Shown piece after piece: positions 1 through 7,038 of a stretch of DNA of 49,732 nt; positions within the stretch are counted from its first letter, which is position 1, and every line of letters begins with the position of its first letter. The stretch is from Eubacteriales bacterium (GTDB lineage Bacteria > Bacillota > Clostridia > Oscillospirales > Oscillospiraceae). The notes beneath the pieces were generated by a model that was not told the origin of the DNA, made no database searches, and saw only the letters and a program-made list of their open reading frames with translations. The stretch covers positions 1 to 49,732 of the forward strand of contig JAUNJE010000017.1 of NCBI GenBank assembly GCA_030533415.1, written 5' to 3'. Made by a program: the position numbers and the translations under genes.

Positions 1-1327
1 CTTCCGTCTCCCGGCGCAGGAAACGCCTTCCATAGAATATTATGGATACTGCGGTACCGGTGACCCAGCCAATGGGCCAGGAGAGCCAGATGCCGGTGCT
101 TCCCAGCATCCCTGACAGAAAATATGCCAGCCCCACCCGCAAGATCAGGTCCGTAAACGTCGCAGCCATAAATTGCCGCATCATCCCCGCGCCCCGCAGC
201 ACGCCGTCGGTAACCAGTTTGGCGGAAACCAGGAAATAAAAAGGCGACACAATTTTCAGGAACATAATGCCGGTATTCACCGCATCCGCTGTGCCGTTTT
301 CCAGGAAAATGCTGGTCAAAAGCCTGCCCAGGAAGAAATAGGCGGCTGTCAGCGGGATGCACAGCAGCCACACCATCCCCAGGCCCGCTTTATACCCCTG
401 GTGAACCCGCTGGGGCCGGTCCGCCCCCAGATTCTGGGCGGTATAATTGGACACGCCGTTTCCCAGTGTGGTAAAGGACGTAATGACCAGATTGTTCAGC
501 TTGACCGCCGCCGAATAACCGGCCATTACGCTGGAACCGAAGGTATTGATAATGCCCTGCAAAATCATATTGCCAACAGAAATAAAACTCTGCTGCAGCA
601 TGCTGGGTATGGCCACCACCGCGATTGCCCCCAGCATCCGCCAGGAAAACAGCGCTGCCGTTTCCGTCCGGATGGAGGCCAGCCGCCGGAACACCACGAA
701 GATTGCCAGCACACAGCTGACCCCCTGGCAGATCAGCGTCGCCCAGGCGACGCCCGCCACGCCCATCTGAAACGCCGTGACAAACAGGATATCCGCGCCG
801 ATATTGGACAATGACGAGACCACCAGGAAAATAAAGGGCGTCCTGGAGTCCCCCAAAGCGGAGAAAATCCCCGTTGCCACATTATAATAGAACACAAAAG
901 GCAGGCTGAGAATATAGATCTCCAGATAGCTCCGGGAATCGGCAAATACATTGTCCGGCGTGTGAATCAGCCGCAGCAGCCCATTCAGACCGGTCAGTCC
1001 CGCCAGCATCAGCACCAGGCAGAGTACGCCGCTGGCAATCAGCGTTGTGTACACCGCCGTTTTCATATCGCCATACTGCTTCGCGCCGAATTTCTGGGCC
1101 GTTATCACAGAGCAGCCGATATTGCAGCCAAATGCCACGGCGATAAACAGGAGGGTCACCTCATATCCGTTTCCAACAGCGGCCAGGGCTTCCTCTCCGA
1201 TAAACTGTCCCGCCACCAGGCTGTCGGCAATGTTGTAAAGCTGCTGGAAAATGATGCTGCCAAACAGCGGCAGGCAAAACTGCCACAGCACCTTCGACGG
1301 CCTTCCTACGGTCAGATCCCGGTTCAT
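1..1327 (-). CDS. MATE family multidrug/sodium antiporter, 3' end cut by window edge
   Basis: The reading frame opens at 1327 and stays open to the left edge, giving 442 codons of a protein that continues outside the window. The translation is hydrophobic, with about eleven or twelve evident membrane segments. It starts MNRDLTVGRPSKVLWQF and continues with FGSIIFQQLYNIADSLVAG, the typical first helices of MATE transporters. A second similar half (SFISVGNMILQGIINTFGS) matches the family's internal repeat. MATE proteins use Na+ or H+ gradients to export cationic or aromatic compounds; the substrate cannot be told here. The gene is divergent from a LysR regulator with 118 bp between the starts, so that regulator is a plausible controller of the pump. 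Confidence 0.9.
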   Translation of the reverse strand, partial: MNRDLTVGRPSKVLWQFCLPLFGSIIFQQLYNIADSLVAGQFIGEEALAAVGNGYEVTLLFIAVAFGCNIGCSVITAQKFGAKQYGDMKTAVYTTLIASGVLCLVLMLAGLTGLNGLLRLIHTPDNVFADSRSYLEIYILSLPFVFYYNVATGIFSALGDSRTPFIFLVVSSLSNIGADILFVTAFQMGVAGVAWATLICQGVSCVLAIFVVFRRLASIRTETAALFSWRMLGAIAVVAIPSMLQQSFISVGNMILQGIINTFGSSVMAGYSAAVKLNNLVITSFTTLGNGVSNYTAQNLGADRPQRVHQGYKAGLGMVWLLCIPLTAAYFFLGRLLTSIFLENGTADAVNTGIMFLKIVSPFYFLVSAKLVTDGVLRGAGMMRQFMAATFTDLILRVGLAYFLSGMLGSTGIWLSWPIGWVTGTAVSIIFYGRRFLRRETE

Positions 1328-1401
1328 TTTTATCACCCCATTTTTATTCTTTCGCCTGATGGATTATACCCCTTGACACTGGGCCTTGTAAAATGTATAG
1401 T

Positions 1402-1415
1402 TGAAATAGTTTTCA
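1402..1415. promoter_or_regulatory. Dyad in the MATE-lysR intergenic region, candidate LysR operator
   Basis: TGAAA-N4-TTTCA is a perfect 5-bp dyad, and flanking ATA/TAT partly extends the symmetry. It sits in the AT-rich 118-bp gap between the divergent MATE and LysR genes. LysR proteins usually bind AT-rich dyads in such gaps, so this is a reasonable operator candidate, though not proven. Confidence 0.35.
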
Positions 1416-1445
1416 TATCAAATATATATGGATAGAGGTGCCATA

Positions 1446-2339
1446 ATGTACATCAGTCTGGATTCCTACCGGGATTTCTATTATGTGGCCCAGTACCGCA
1501 GCTTTACCAGGGCCGCAGAGATGCTGTACCGCAACCAGCCCAATGTAACCCGGACCATCAAAAATCTGGAGCAGGCTCTGGGCTGCTCCCTGTTTGTCCG
1601 CTCCAGCCGGAGCGTCCAGCTGACACCGGAGGGGGAAGCCCTGCTCGCCCACATCGCCCCGGCCATTGAACAAATTCAGGCCGGCGAGGAGGCCCTTCTG
1701 CGCCATACCAGCCTGAAAGGCGGCGTCATCAGCATCAGCGCCAGCGAAGTGGCCCTGCACCATACCCTGCTTCCCATTCTCAAAGAATTCCGGAAGCAAT
1801 ACCCAGGGGTACGCTTCCGAATTTTCAACTCCACCACACCCCAGGCGGTAACGGCATTGAAAGAACGCATGGCAGACCTTGCCCTGGTAACGACGCCTCT
1901 GGACTCCTGTGAAAGTCTGGTGCAAAAGGAACTGGCCTCCTTCCGGGATGTGCCCATCTGCGGGAACGCCTACCGTGCCCTTCTGCAGCAGCCGCTGACC
2001 CTGGAGGATCTGACTGCCTATCCCCTGGTCAGCCTGCGGAAGGGAACGGCTACCTATGCCCTGTACCAGGCCTTTTTCCACAGCCACGGTCTTTCCCTGT
2101 CCGCGGATATTGAAGCCGCCACCTCCAGCCAGATCATTCCCATGGTATGCTCCGATCTGGGCATCGGCTTTGTGCCGGAGCATGTCGCCAGGAGCGCCCA
2201 GGCCGAGGGCAGTGTACACATCCTGCAATTGACGGAACCTCTCCCGAAGCGTTCCGTCTGCCTGCTCAAGCGCAGGGATACCCCCCTGAGCATCGCCGCC
2301 CGGGAGCTGGAAAAGATGCTTCTTGCTCACTTTGTGTAA
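1446..2339 (+). CDS. LysR family transcriptional regulator
   Basis: This is a 297-residue protein of normal LysR length. An N-terminal winged HTH (about residues 5-62, with SFTRAAEMLYRNQPNVTRTIKNLE at the recognition helix region split as SFTRAAEMLYRNQ and PNVTRTIKNLE) is followed by a substrate-binding fold (about residues 90-295). The ATG at 1446 was chosen because AGAGGTG lies six bases upstream; an in-frame ATG at 1428 has no comparable ribosome site. The divergent MATE pump suggests control of efflux, with an effector that cannot be read from sequence. A strong terminator follows at 2383-2422. Confidence 0.9.
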   Translation: MYISLDSYRDFYYVAQYRSFTRAAEMLYRNQPNVTRTIKNLEQALGCSLFVRSSRSVQLTPEGEALLAHIAPAIEQIQAGEEALLRHTSLKGGVISISASEVALHHTLLPILKEFRKQYPGVRFRIFNSTTPQAVTALKERMADLALVTTPLDSCESLVQKELASFRDVPICGNAYRALLQQPLTLEDLTAYPLVSLRKGTATYALYQAFFHSHGLSLSADIEAATSSQIIPMVCSDLGIGFVPEHVARSAQAEGSVHILQLTEPLPKRSVCLLKRRDTPLSIAARELEKMLLAHFV

Positions 2340-2382
2340 TACGGTTTCATGGAATACCAGCCGGGGCCAACCGGAAAAGCGG

Positions 2383-2422
2383 CAGCCCGCTATGCACGGT
2401 ACGCATAGCGGGCTGGTTTTTC
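2383..2422 (+). terminator. Rho-independent terminator after lysR
   Basis: CAGCCCGCTATGC pairs perfectly with GCATAGCGGGCTG across a 7-base loop and is followed by GTTTTT. It closes the lysR transcript. It also lies directly behind the stop codon of the convergent ANTAR gene and may act both ways. Confidence 0.9.
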
Positions 2423-3006
2423 TATGAATAGGTTTTGATAATCCCCAAAGCAATCTCCCGGCGGCTGACACAGCGGTCCATGGCCTGCTTTTCAATGTGG
2501 TGGTGGGCATCGGTCTCCGTCATTTTCAGCTGCTCGATGAGAATCCATTTGGCCCGGTTCACCAGACGGATTTCCTCCATCTTTTCCTCCACGGTGGTGG
2601 CTTTCTTTTCCAGCCTGCGCAGCCGCTCCCGGGCGGAGGCCATCCATCTCAGGCCCTGTTGGAGGACCTGGGCAGGCGTAGGCTTCGCCAGGGTAAAGAC
2701 CCCCTGGGGCGTGACCTTTTCACTGGTCTGCTCATACAGCTCCGAACGTACCAGAAGCAGCACCACCGTACCGGATTTGTCCTCCGCGTCGATGGCCAAG
2801 CGGATGCCTGAATCATCCGGCAGCGGCGCGTTGACGATGACGAAATCATAGGCCCGGTCAATCAACTCCCGGCGGGCCGCTGCCACATTGCCGACGAAGG
2901 TGACCGGATAATAGTCCGATCCCGGGAGCATCTGGGCGAGGATATCATTGAATTTTTGTGCCGCGGAAACCACAAGCACGCTGTAGGTTTGCGCGCTGAA
3001 CATCAT
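2422..3006 (-). CDS. ANTAR-domain RNA-binding regulator with a degenerate receiver domain
   Basis: The 194-residue protein has a receiver-like fold (about residues 8-120) followed by a short coiled region and a C-terminal ANTAR domain (about 135-190; EEKMEEIRLVNRAKWILIEQ and REIALGIIKTYS). ANTAR proteins bind hexaloop hairpins in nascent RNA and prevent termination. In the receiver, the phospho-acceptor position is Asn59 (DFVIVNAPLPDDSG) and the acidic pair near the N terminus is replaced by VVSAA, so phosphorylation looks unlikely; the switch-region Lys (TLAKPT) is kept. The gene lies 38 bp downstream of the short glutamine synthetase on the same strand, and the nearby glnN leader carries a matching RNA target. 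AAAGGAGGG is upstream; ATG at 3006 or 3003. Confidence 0.88.
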   Translation of the reverse strand: MMFSAQTYSVLVVSAAQKFNDILAQMLPGSDYYPVTFVGNVAAARRELIDRAYDFVIVNAPLPDDSGIRLAIDAEDKSGTVVLLLVRSELYEQTSEKVTPQGVFTLAKPTPAQVLQQGLRWMASARERLRRLEKKATTVEEKMEEIRLVNRAKWILIEQLKMTETDAHHHIEKQAMDRCVSRREIALGIIKTYS

Positions 3007-3044
3007 AACCTGTGCTCCCTCCTTTCAGCAAAATCCGGCTTTCG

Positions 3045-4253
3045 TCACTCCTTGCAGAAATACGCGACCAGGGACCGGGGCAGGTGCTGTTCCAGAAACG
3101 CGCTGGAAGCAGCTTTCCGGGAGGCCGTGGTCAGCGAAAGCGGAAGAGTCCGCAGGTGGGACAAATCACGCTGGGCCGCAGTAAAGAGGTTGACATTGGC
3201 CTCTTCCGGCAGGGACAGTCCGTTTTGAATCCCGTCCAGTCCCGCCCAGATCAGCAGCGCAAAGGCAATGTAGGGATTGGCCGTGCAGTCAGGGCTGCGC
3301 AGCTCACAGCGGCGGTATTCCCCGGACGCGGCGGGAACACGGATCAGCTGGGAGCGGTTGTCGCTTGACCAGGAGATATATTTCGGCGCCTTGTGAGAAC
3401 CCAGACGCTGGTAAGAACCCTCGGAAGGATTCAAAAACAGGGTCATATCCTCCACCCGGTTCAAAATTCCCGCCATCATCTGCTGCATCAGGTTCTCTCC
3501 CCTGCCCTGGACAGACATGTTGATATGGAAGCCGCTGCCGGGCTTTCCGGGCAGGGGCTTCGGTGAAAAATCGGCATACAGGCCGTTTCTGGCCGCAATG
3601 GTCTTTACCACCGTCAGGAAGGTCACTGCGTTGTCCGCAGCGGACAGGGCATCGGAATAGCGGAAATCGATCTCATTCTGGCCGGGGCCTTCCTCGTGAT
3701 GGGACGATTCCGGCTGGATCCCCATCTGCTCCAGCGTCAGGCAGATTTCCCGGCGGACATTTTCGCACCTGTCCTCCGGCGAAACATCCATATACGCCGC
3801 GTTGTCATAGGGAATGCCGGTGGGCTCTCCGGCCTCGTCCAGCCTGAATAGATAAAACTCCATCTCAGAGCCAAAGGCAAAGGCAAATCCCGCATTGGCC
3901 GCATCCGCGACCGCCTTTTTCAGAAGGCTGCGGGTATCGTGGGCAAAGGGCGTGCCGTCAGGATGGGAAATGGCGCAGAACATCCGCACCACCCGGCCAT
4001 GCTCCGGCCGCCAGGGCAGCACCGCAATGGTCGCGGGGTCCGGATGCAGGAAAAGGTCGGAATGCACCTCATCCCCAAAGCCCGCAATGGCGGAGGCGTC
4101 GATGGCAATGCCGTATTTGAACGCCCGCTCCAGTTCCTGGGGCATGATGGAGACATTCTTGGGTCTGCCCAGGACATCACAAAATGCCAGGCGGATGAAC
4201 TTCACATCTTCCTCCTGGATATACTGTATGACCTCTTGCGGTGTATATTTCAT
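3045..4253 (-). CDS. glnA: Glutamine synthetase, short type I form
   Basis: Makes glutamine from glutamate, ammonia and ATP. The start at 4253 (MKYTPQEVIQYIQEEDVKF) gives 402 residues; the upstream in-frame extension reads as non-coding. Visible motifs are the N-terminal beta-grasp (residues about 15-95), the metal-binding pair in SEMEFYLF (Glu130, Glu132), HHEEGPGQNEIDF, GSGFHINMS (about 239-247), NPSEGSYQRL and RCELRSPDCTANPYIAF. The protein ends at LVAYFCKE, about 30-40 residues before the end of Bacillus-type GlnA, so the usual tail is missing without any sign of a frameshift. It is followed by the ANTAR gene and is divergent from glnN. A housekeeping or a regulatory/specialised role are both possible. 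Confidence 0.9.
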   Translation of the reverse strand: MKYTPQEVIQYIQEEDVKFIRLAFCDVLGRPKNVSIMPQELERAFKYGIAIDASAIAGFGDEVHSDLFLHPDPATIAVLPWRPEHGRVVRMFCAISHPDGTPFAHDTRSLLKKAVADAANAGFAFAFGSEMEFYLFRLDEAGEPTGIPYDNAAYMDVSPEDRCENVRREICLTLEQMGIQPESSHHEEGPGQNEIDFRYSDALSAADNAVTFLTVVKTIAARNGLYADFSPKPLPGKPGSGFHINMSVQGRGENLMQQMMAGILNRVEDMTLFLNPSEGSYQRLGSHKAPKYISWSSDNRSQLIRVPAASGEYRRCELRSPDCTANPYIAFALLIWAGLDGIQNGLSLPEEANVNLFTAAQRDLSHLRTLPLSLTTASRKAASSAFLEQHLPRSLVAYFCKE

Positions 4254-4288
4254 AATGGCCCAACTCTCTTTCCTTTGCTGCGCAATCT

Positions 4289-4312
4289 GCAGCGGGGAAA
4301 AAGCCCCGCCGC
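4289..4312 (-). other. GC-rich hairpin in the glnA leader
   Basis: GCAGCGGGG pairs with CCCCGCCGC across a 6-base loop (nine pairs, one G-T). It lies about 36 bp upstream of the glnA start in its leader. It has no following T-run in either direction, so it is not a simple terminator. The loop does not have the A1/G4 pattern expected for an ANTAR target. Confidence 0.45.
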
Positions 4313-4519
4313 CTGTAAATCTGACATTCTTGTTATACCATACCTGCGGCGGATTTTCCAGATATTTGTCAAAGAAATTGAAAAAATGCCGAACCGGTCC
4401 CGGCGGTCCCCATGCCGCCATGGCACCCTATGCGCAAAACCGCCAGGGCATTCCTCTGCTGCCGGGCTTGGGTGTTTGTCAATCTTCACAATCCTAAAAA
4501 ACTTTTTTTGTGCAGGGTG

Positions 4520-4548
4520 TTGACAAACCGGATTTTCTGGTGTAGAAT
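4520..4548 (+). promoter_or_regulatory. Promoter of glnN
   Basis: TTGACA at 4520-4525 and TAGAAT at 4543-4548 are separated by exactly 17 bp, a near-consensus vegetative promoter. The expected start near 4555 is three or so bases before the ANTAR-type hairpin. The nine-base sequence CGGATTTTC inside the spacer (4529-4537) also occurs upstream of glnA (4350-4358). Confidence 0.85.
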
Positions 4549-4557
4549 ACAGCACAT

Positions 4558-4609
4558 AAAGGCAAGGACGTCTTTGAGCAGTGGCTCATAGACTCCTTGT
4601 CTCTTTTTT
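4558..4609 (+). promoter_or_regulatory. glnN leader attenuator: ANTAR-type hexaloop hairpin overlapping an intrinsic terminator
   Basis: Two mutually exclusive folds are visible. The first is a 6-bp hairpin, AAAGGC/GTCTTT, closing the hexaloop AAGGAC (4558-4575), which has A at loop position 1 and G at position 4, the pattern known for ANTAR targets. The second is a long terminator: 4560-4579 pairs with 4584-4602 around a loop AGTG (one mismatch, one bulge), followed by six T (4604-4609). The hexaloop hairpin lies within the terminator's 5' arm, so protein binding to it would block termination. A second hexaloop hairpin, normal in the described dual-hairpin motif, was not found upstream of it within the predicted transcript. 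The ANTAR protein encoded at 2422-3006 is the obvious partner. Confidence 0.7.
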
Positions 4610-4668
4610 ATTTCCGGCAGCTCTGGGGCGGGGCCTCCCTCCGGCGCCGCCTCAGAGTCTGCCGAAAT
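4610..4668 (+). other. Very long hairpin in the glnN leader just before the ribosome site
   Basis: ATTTC-GGCAG-CTCTG-GGCGG on the left arm pairs with the corresponding right arm ending CTGCCGAAAT at 4668. The stem has about 25 pairs, with a bulged base on each side, one mismatch and a 7-base loop. It ends eight bases before the AAGGAG site at 4676-4681. No T-run follows. It could protect the 5' end, tune translation, or be a remnant of an intergenic repeat. Confidence 0.55.
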
Positions 4669-4686
4669 CCAGAATAAGGAGAATGA

Positions 4687-6789
4687 ATGATTATGGGTAC
4701 TGTGTCCGATTATTTTGGCTGTCTGGTATTTGACGACCGCGAAATGAAGGCAAATTTAAGCGCAAATGTATACCGTTCCCTGAGAAAGACCATCGACCAG
4801 GGTGCGAAGCTGGATGCTTCCGTGGCCAACGCCGTGGCCGCCGCCATGAAGGATTGGGCCGTTGCCAAGGGCGCAACGCACTATACCCATTGGTTCCAGC
4901 CTCTGACCGGCATCACCGCCGAAAAGCACGACAGCTTCATTTCTCCCGCTCCGGATGGGGGCGTCATCATGGATTTCAGCGGCAAGGAGCTGATCAAGGG
5001 CGAGCCTGACGCCTCCTCCTTCCCCTCCGGCGGTCTGCGGGCGACCTTTGAAGCCCGGGGCTACACCGCCTGGGACCCCACCTCTTATGCGTTCATCAAG
5101 GGCAAGACCCTGTGCATCCCCACCGCGTTCTGCTCCTATGGCGGCGAGGCGCTGGACAAAAAGACCCCGCTGCTGCGCTCCATGGAGGCCCTGAACCGCC
5201 AGGCCATGCGCATTCTGAAGCTCTTCGGCAATAAGGACGTCAAATGCGTCAGGACCTCCGTCGGCCCCGAGCAGGAATATTTCCTGGTGCCGAAGGAGCT
5301 GTATGAACAGCGCGAAGACCTGATCTACACCGGCCGCACCCTTTTCGGCGCCAAGCCTCCCAAGGGCCAGGAGATGGACGACCACTACTTCGGCGTCATC
5401 AAGCCCCGTGTGGCCGCGTACATGGCAGACCTGAACGAGGAGCTTTGGAAGCTGGGTATCCTGGCGAAAACCGAGCATAACGAGGTGGCGCCTTCCCAGC
5501 ACGAGCTGGCTCCCATCTACACCACTACCAACATTGCCACCGACCACAACCAGCTGACCATGGAGATCATGCAGAAGGTTGCCGCGAAGCACGGCCTGGT
5601 GTGCCTGCTGCATGAGAAGCCCTTTGCCGGCGTCAACGGCTCCGGCAAGCACAACAACTGGTCCATCGCCACCAACACCGGCGTAAACCTGCTGTCCCCC
5701 GGCGAGACCCCCTATGAAAACGCCCAGTTCCTGCTGTTCCTGTGCGCCGTCATCAAGGCCGTGGACGATTACCAGGATCTGCTGCGTCTCAGCGTTGCCA
5801 CCGCCGGCAACGACCACCGTCTGGGCGCCAACGAAGCGCCTCCTGCCGTGGTATCCATCTTCCTGGGCGACGAGCTTTCCGCCATTCTGGATGCCATCGA
5901 AAACGACAAGCCCTATGCCGGTACCCACAAAACCACCATGAAGCTGGGCGTGGATGTGCTTCCCCGGTTTGCCCGGGACACCACCGACCGCAACCGCACC
6001 TCTCCTTTCGCCTTCACCGGCAACAAGTTTGAGTTCCGCATGCTTGGCTCCTCCAACTCCATTGCCTGCGCCAACATCATGCTGAACGCCGCCGTAGCCG
6101 AGTCCCTGAAAATCTATGCCGACCGGCTGGAGAATGCCGAAGACTTTGAAACCGCCCTCCACGCCATGATCAAGAAAACCATCAAGGACCACAAGCGCAT
6201 TCTCTTCAACGGAAACGGCTATGACGAGGCCTGGATCAAGGAGGCCGTGGAGGTTCGCGGCCTGTGTAACTACCCCACCACCCCCGACTGCATGCCCCAT
6301 CTGCTGGATAAAAAGAATGTGGATATGCTCACCAGCCACAAGATATTCTCCATGGCGGAGCTGGAATCCCGCGTGGAGATCATGCTGGAAAATTACTGCA
6401 AGACCGTGGTCATCGAGGCAAACACCATGGTGGATATGTCCAGAAAGCAGATCCTCCCCGCTGTGGAAGGCTATGCCGCCGAGCTGGCCGGAACCATCGC
6501 CGCCAAGCGGGCCGTGGCTTCCAATATCGCCTGCGGTTACGAAACCGGGCTGCTTGGCAAGCTGTCCGTGCTGACCGACCAGATCGCCGTGAAGGCTGAC
6601 GAGCTGGAAGCGGCCGTAGTGGATCTGAAGAACACCTCCAGCGTCATCGAAGAATCCTACGCCATCCGGGATACACTGCTGGGCAAAATGGCAGCCCTTC
6701 GGGCCGTGGCCGACGAGGCCGAGACCCAGACCGCAAAGAAATACTGGCCCTTCCCCACCTACGGCGAACTGCTCTTCGGCGTCCGGTAA
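4687..6789 (+). CDS. glnN: Glutamine synthetase type III
   Basis: The 700-residue length and sequence match GSIII, the large dodecameric glutamine synthetase common in Bacteroidetes and Clostridia. The N-terminal part ([14 protein letters not shown]) is family typical. Active-site regions include [15 protein letters not shown] (about 196-210), [33 protein letters not shown] and [15 protein letters not shown]. The C-terminal GSIII extension runs to [14 protein letters not shown] lies five bases before the ATG at 4687; ATG 4693 is an alternative. It is the second glutamine synthetase here and the one with the attenuated leader, so it is the better candidate for nitrogen-dependent control. A terminator follows at 6838-6886. 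Confidence 0.96.
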   Translation: MIMGTVSDYFGCLVFDDREMKANLSANVYRSLRKTIDQGAKLDASVANAVAAAMKDWAVAKGATHYTHWFQPLTGITAEKHDSFISPAPDGGVIMDFSGKELIKGEPDASSFPSGGLRATFEARGYTAWDPTSYAFIKGKTLCIPTAFCSYGGEALDKKTPLLRSMEALNRQAMRILKLFGNKDVKCVRTSVGPEQEYFLVPKELYEQREDLIYTGRTLFGAKPPKGQEMDDHYFGVIKPRVAAYMADLNEELWKLGILAKTEHNEVAPSQHELAPIYTTTNIATDHNQLTMEIMQKVAAKHGLVCLLHEKPFAGVNGSGKHNNWSIATNTGVNLLSPGETPYENAQFLLFLCAVIKAVDDYQDLLRLSVATAGNDHRLGANEAPPAVVSIFLGDELSAILDAIENDKPYAGTHKTTMKLGVDVLPRFARDTTDRNRTSPFAFTGNKFEFRMLGSSNSIACANIMLNAAVAESLKIYADRLENAEDFETALHAMIKKTIKDHKRILFNGNGYDEAWIKEAVEVRGLCNYPTTPDCMPHLLDKKNVDMLTSHKIFSMAELESRVEIMLENYCKTVVIEANTMVDMSRKQILPAVEGYAAELAGTIAAKRAVASNIACGYETGLLGKLSVLTDQIAVKADELEAAVVDLKNTSSVIEESYAIRDTLLGKMAALRAVADEAETQTAKKYWPFPTYGELLFGVR

Positions 6790-6837
6790 GCTTTTCCCCC
6801 ACAAAAGGGTACGGCTCACAGCTACCCCCACAAAAGA

Positions 6838-6886
6838 AACCATGGGAGAGTCTCCTGTACCGGGGCTCTCCCACAGGTTGGTTTTT
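6838..6886 (+). terminator. Terminator after glnN
   Basis: TGGGAGAG pairs with CTCTCCCA. The stem extends with AACC/GGTT over a small internal loop and is followed by five T at 6882-6886. It separates glnN from asnB. Confidence 0.7.
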
Positions 6887-6931
6887 CCAGAAATTGCGGG
6901 AATCTTTTATAGAAAGATTTTTTGAAATAGA

Positions 6932-6987
6932 TTTTCGTGTCTTTTTTGAAAAGACACGAAAACGGCAGCGCCGCAGGCGATGCCTTC
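6932..6987. repeat. Intergenic structured repeat, copy 1 (upstream of asnB)
   Basis: A perfect 14-bp hairpin (TTTTCGTGTCTTTT with its complement, 3-base loop, 6932-6962) is followed by a GC-rich core whose centre is AGCGCCGCAGGCGATGCC. The same order, hairpin then AGCGCCGYAGGCGRTKCC core, recurs at 40929-40976. The core alone recurs at 43556-43582. The hairpin arms differ in sequence while keeping pairing. The second, distal hairpin of the other copies is not clearly present here. Nothing else is evident in the 249-bp glnN-asnB gap apart from the glnN terminator. Confidence 0.55.
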
Positions 6988-7038
6988 CGTGGAAGGGCCA
7001 TGGGCCTTTCTCCGGAAATCGTATTAGGAGGATCGCAT

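Noticed and set aside
4254-4421. N-terminal extension of the short glutamine synthetase
   Set aside because: The extra 56 codons run over the leader hairpin and promoter-like sequence and do not resemble glutamine synthetase. MKYTPQEV at 4253 matches the family start.
4575-4590. TGAG-CAGTGG-CTCA as a second ANTAR hexaloop
   Set aside because: Its loop starts with C and has T at position 4. When the C-G pair closes, it becomes a four-base loop. It is better explained as the tip of the terminator.
6796-6836. Direct repeat CCCCCACAAAAG, two copies 29 bp apart after glnN
   Set aside because: Short, with no flanking element and no sign of function. It is probably a local duplication.
4756-6843. 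A 695-codon open frame on the minus strand opposite glnN
   Set aside because: It is the mirror of the GC-biased third codon positions of glnN. Its translation is Gly/His/Val/Gln-rich with no recognisable domain and no ribosome site. Similar long antisense frames opposite guaA, apgM and the DUF1538 gene were left out for the same reason.
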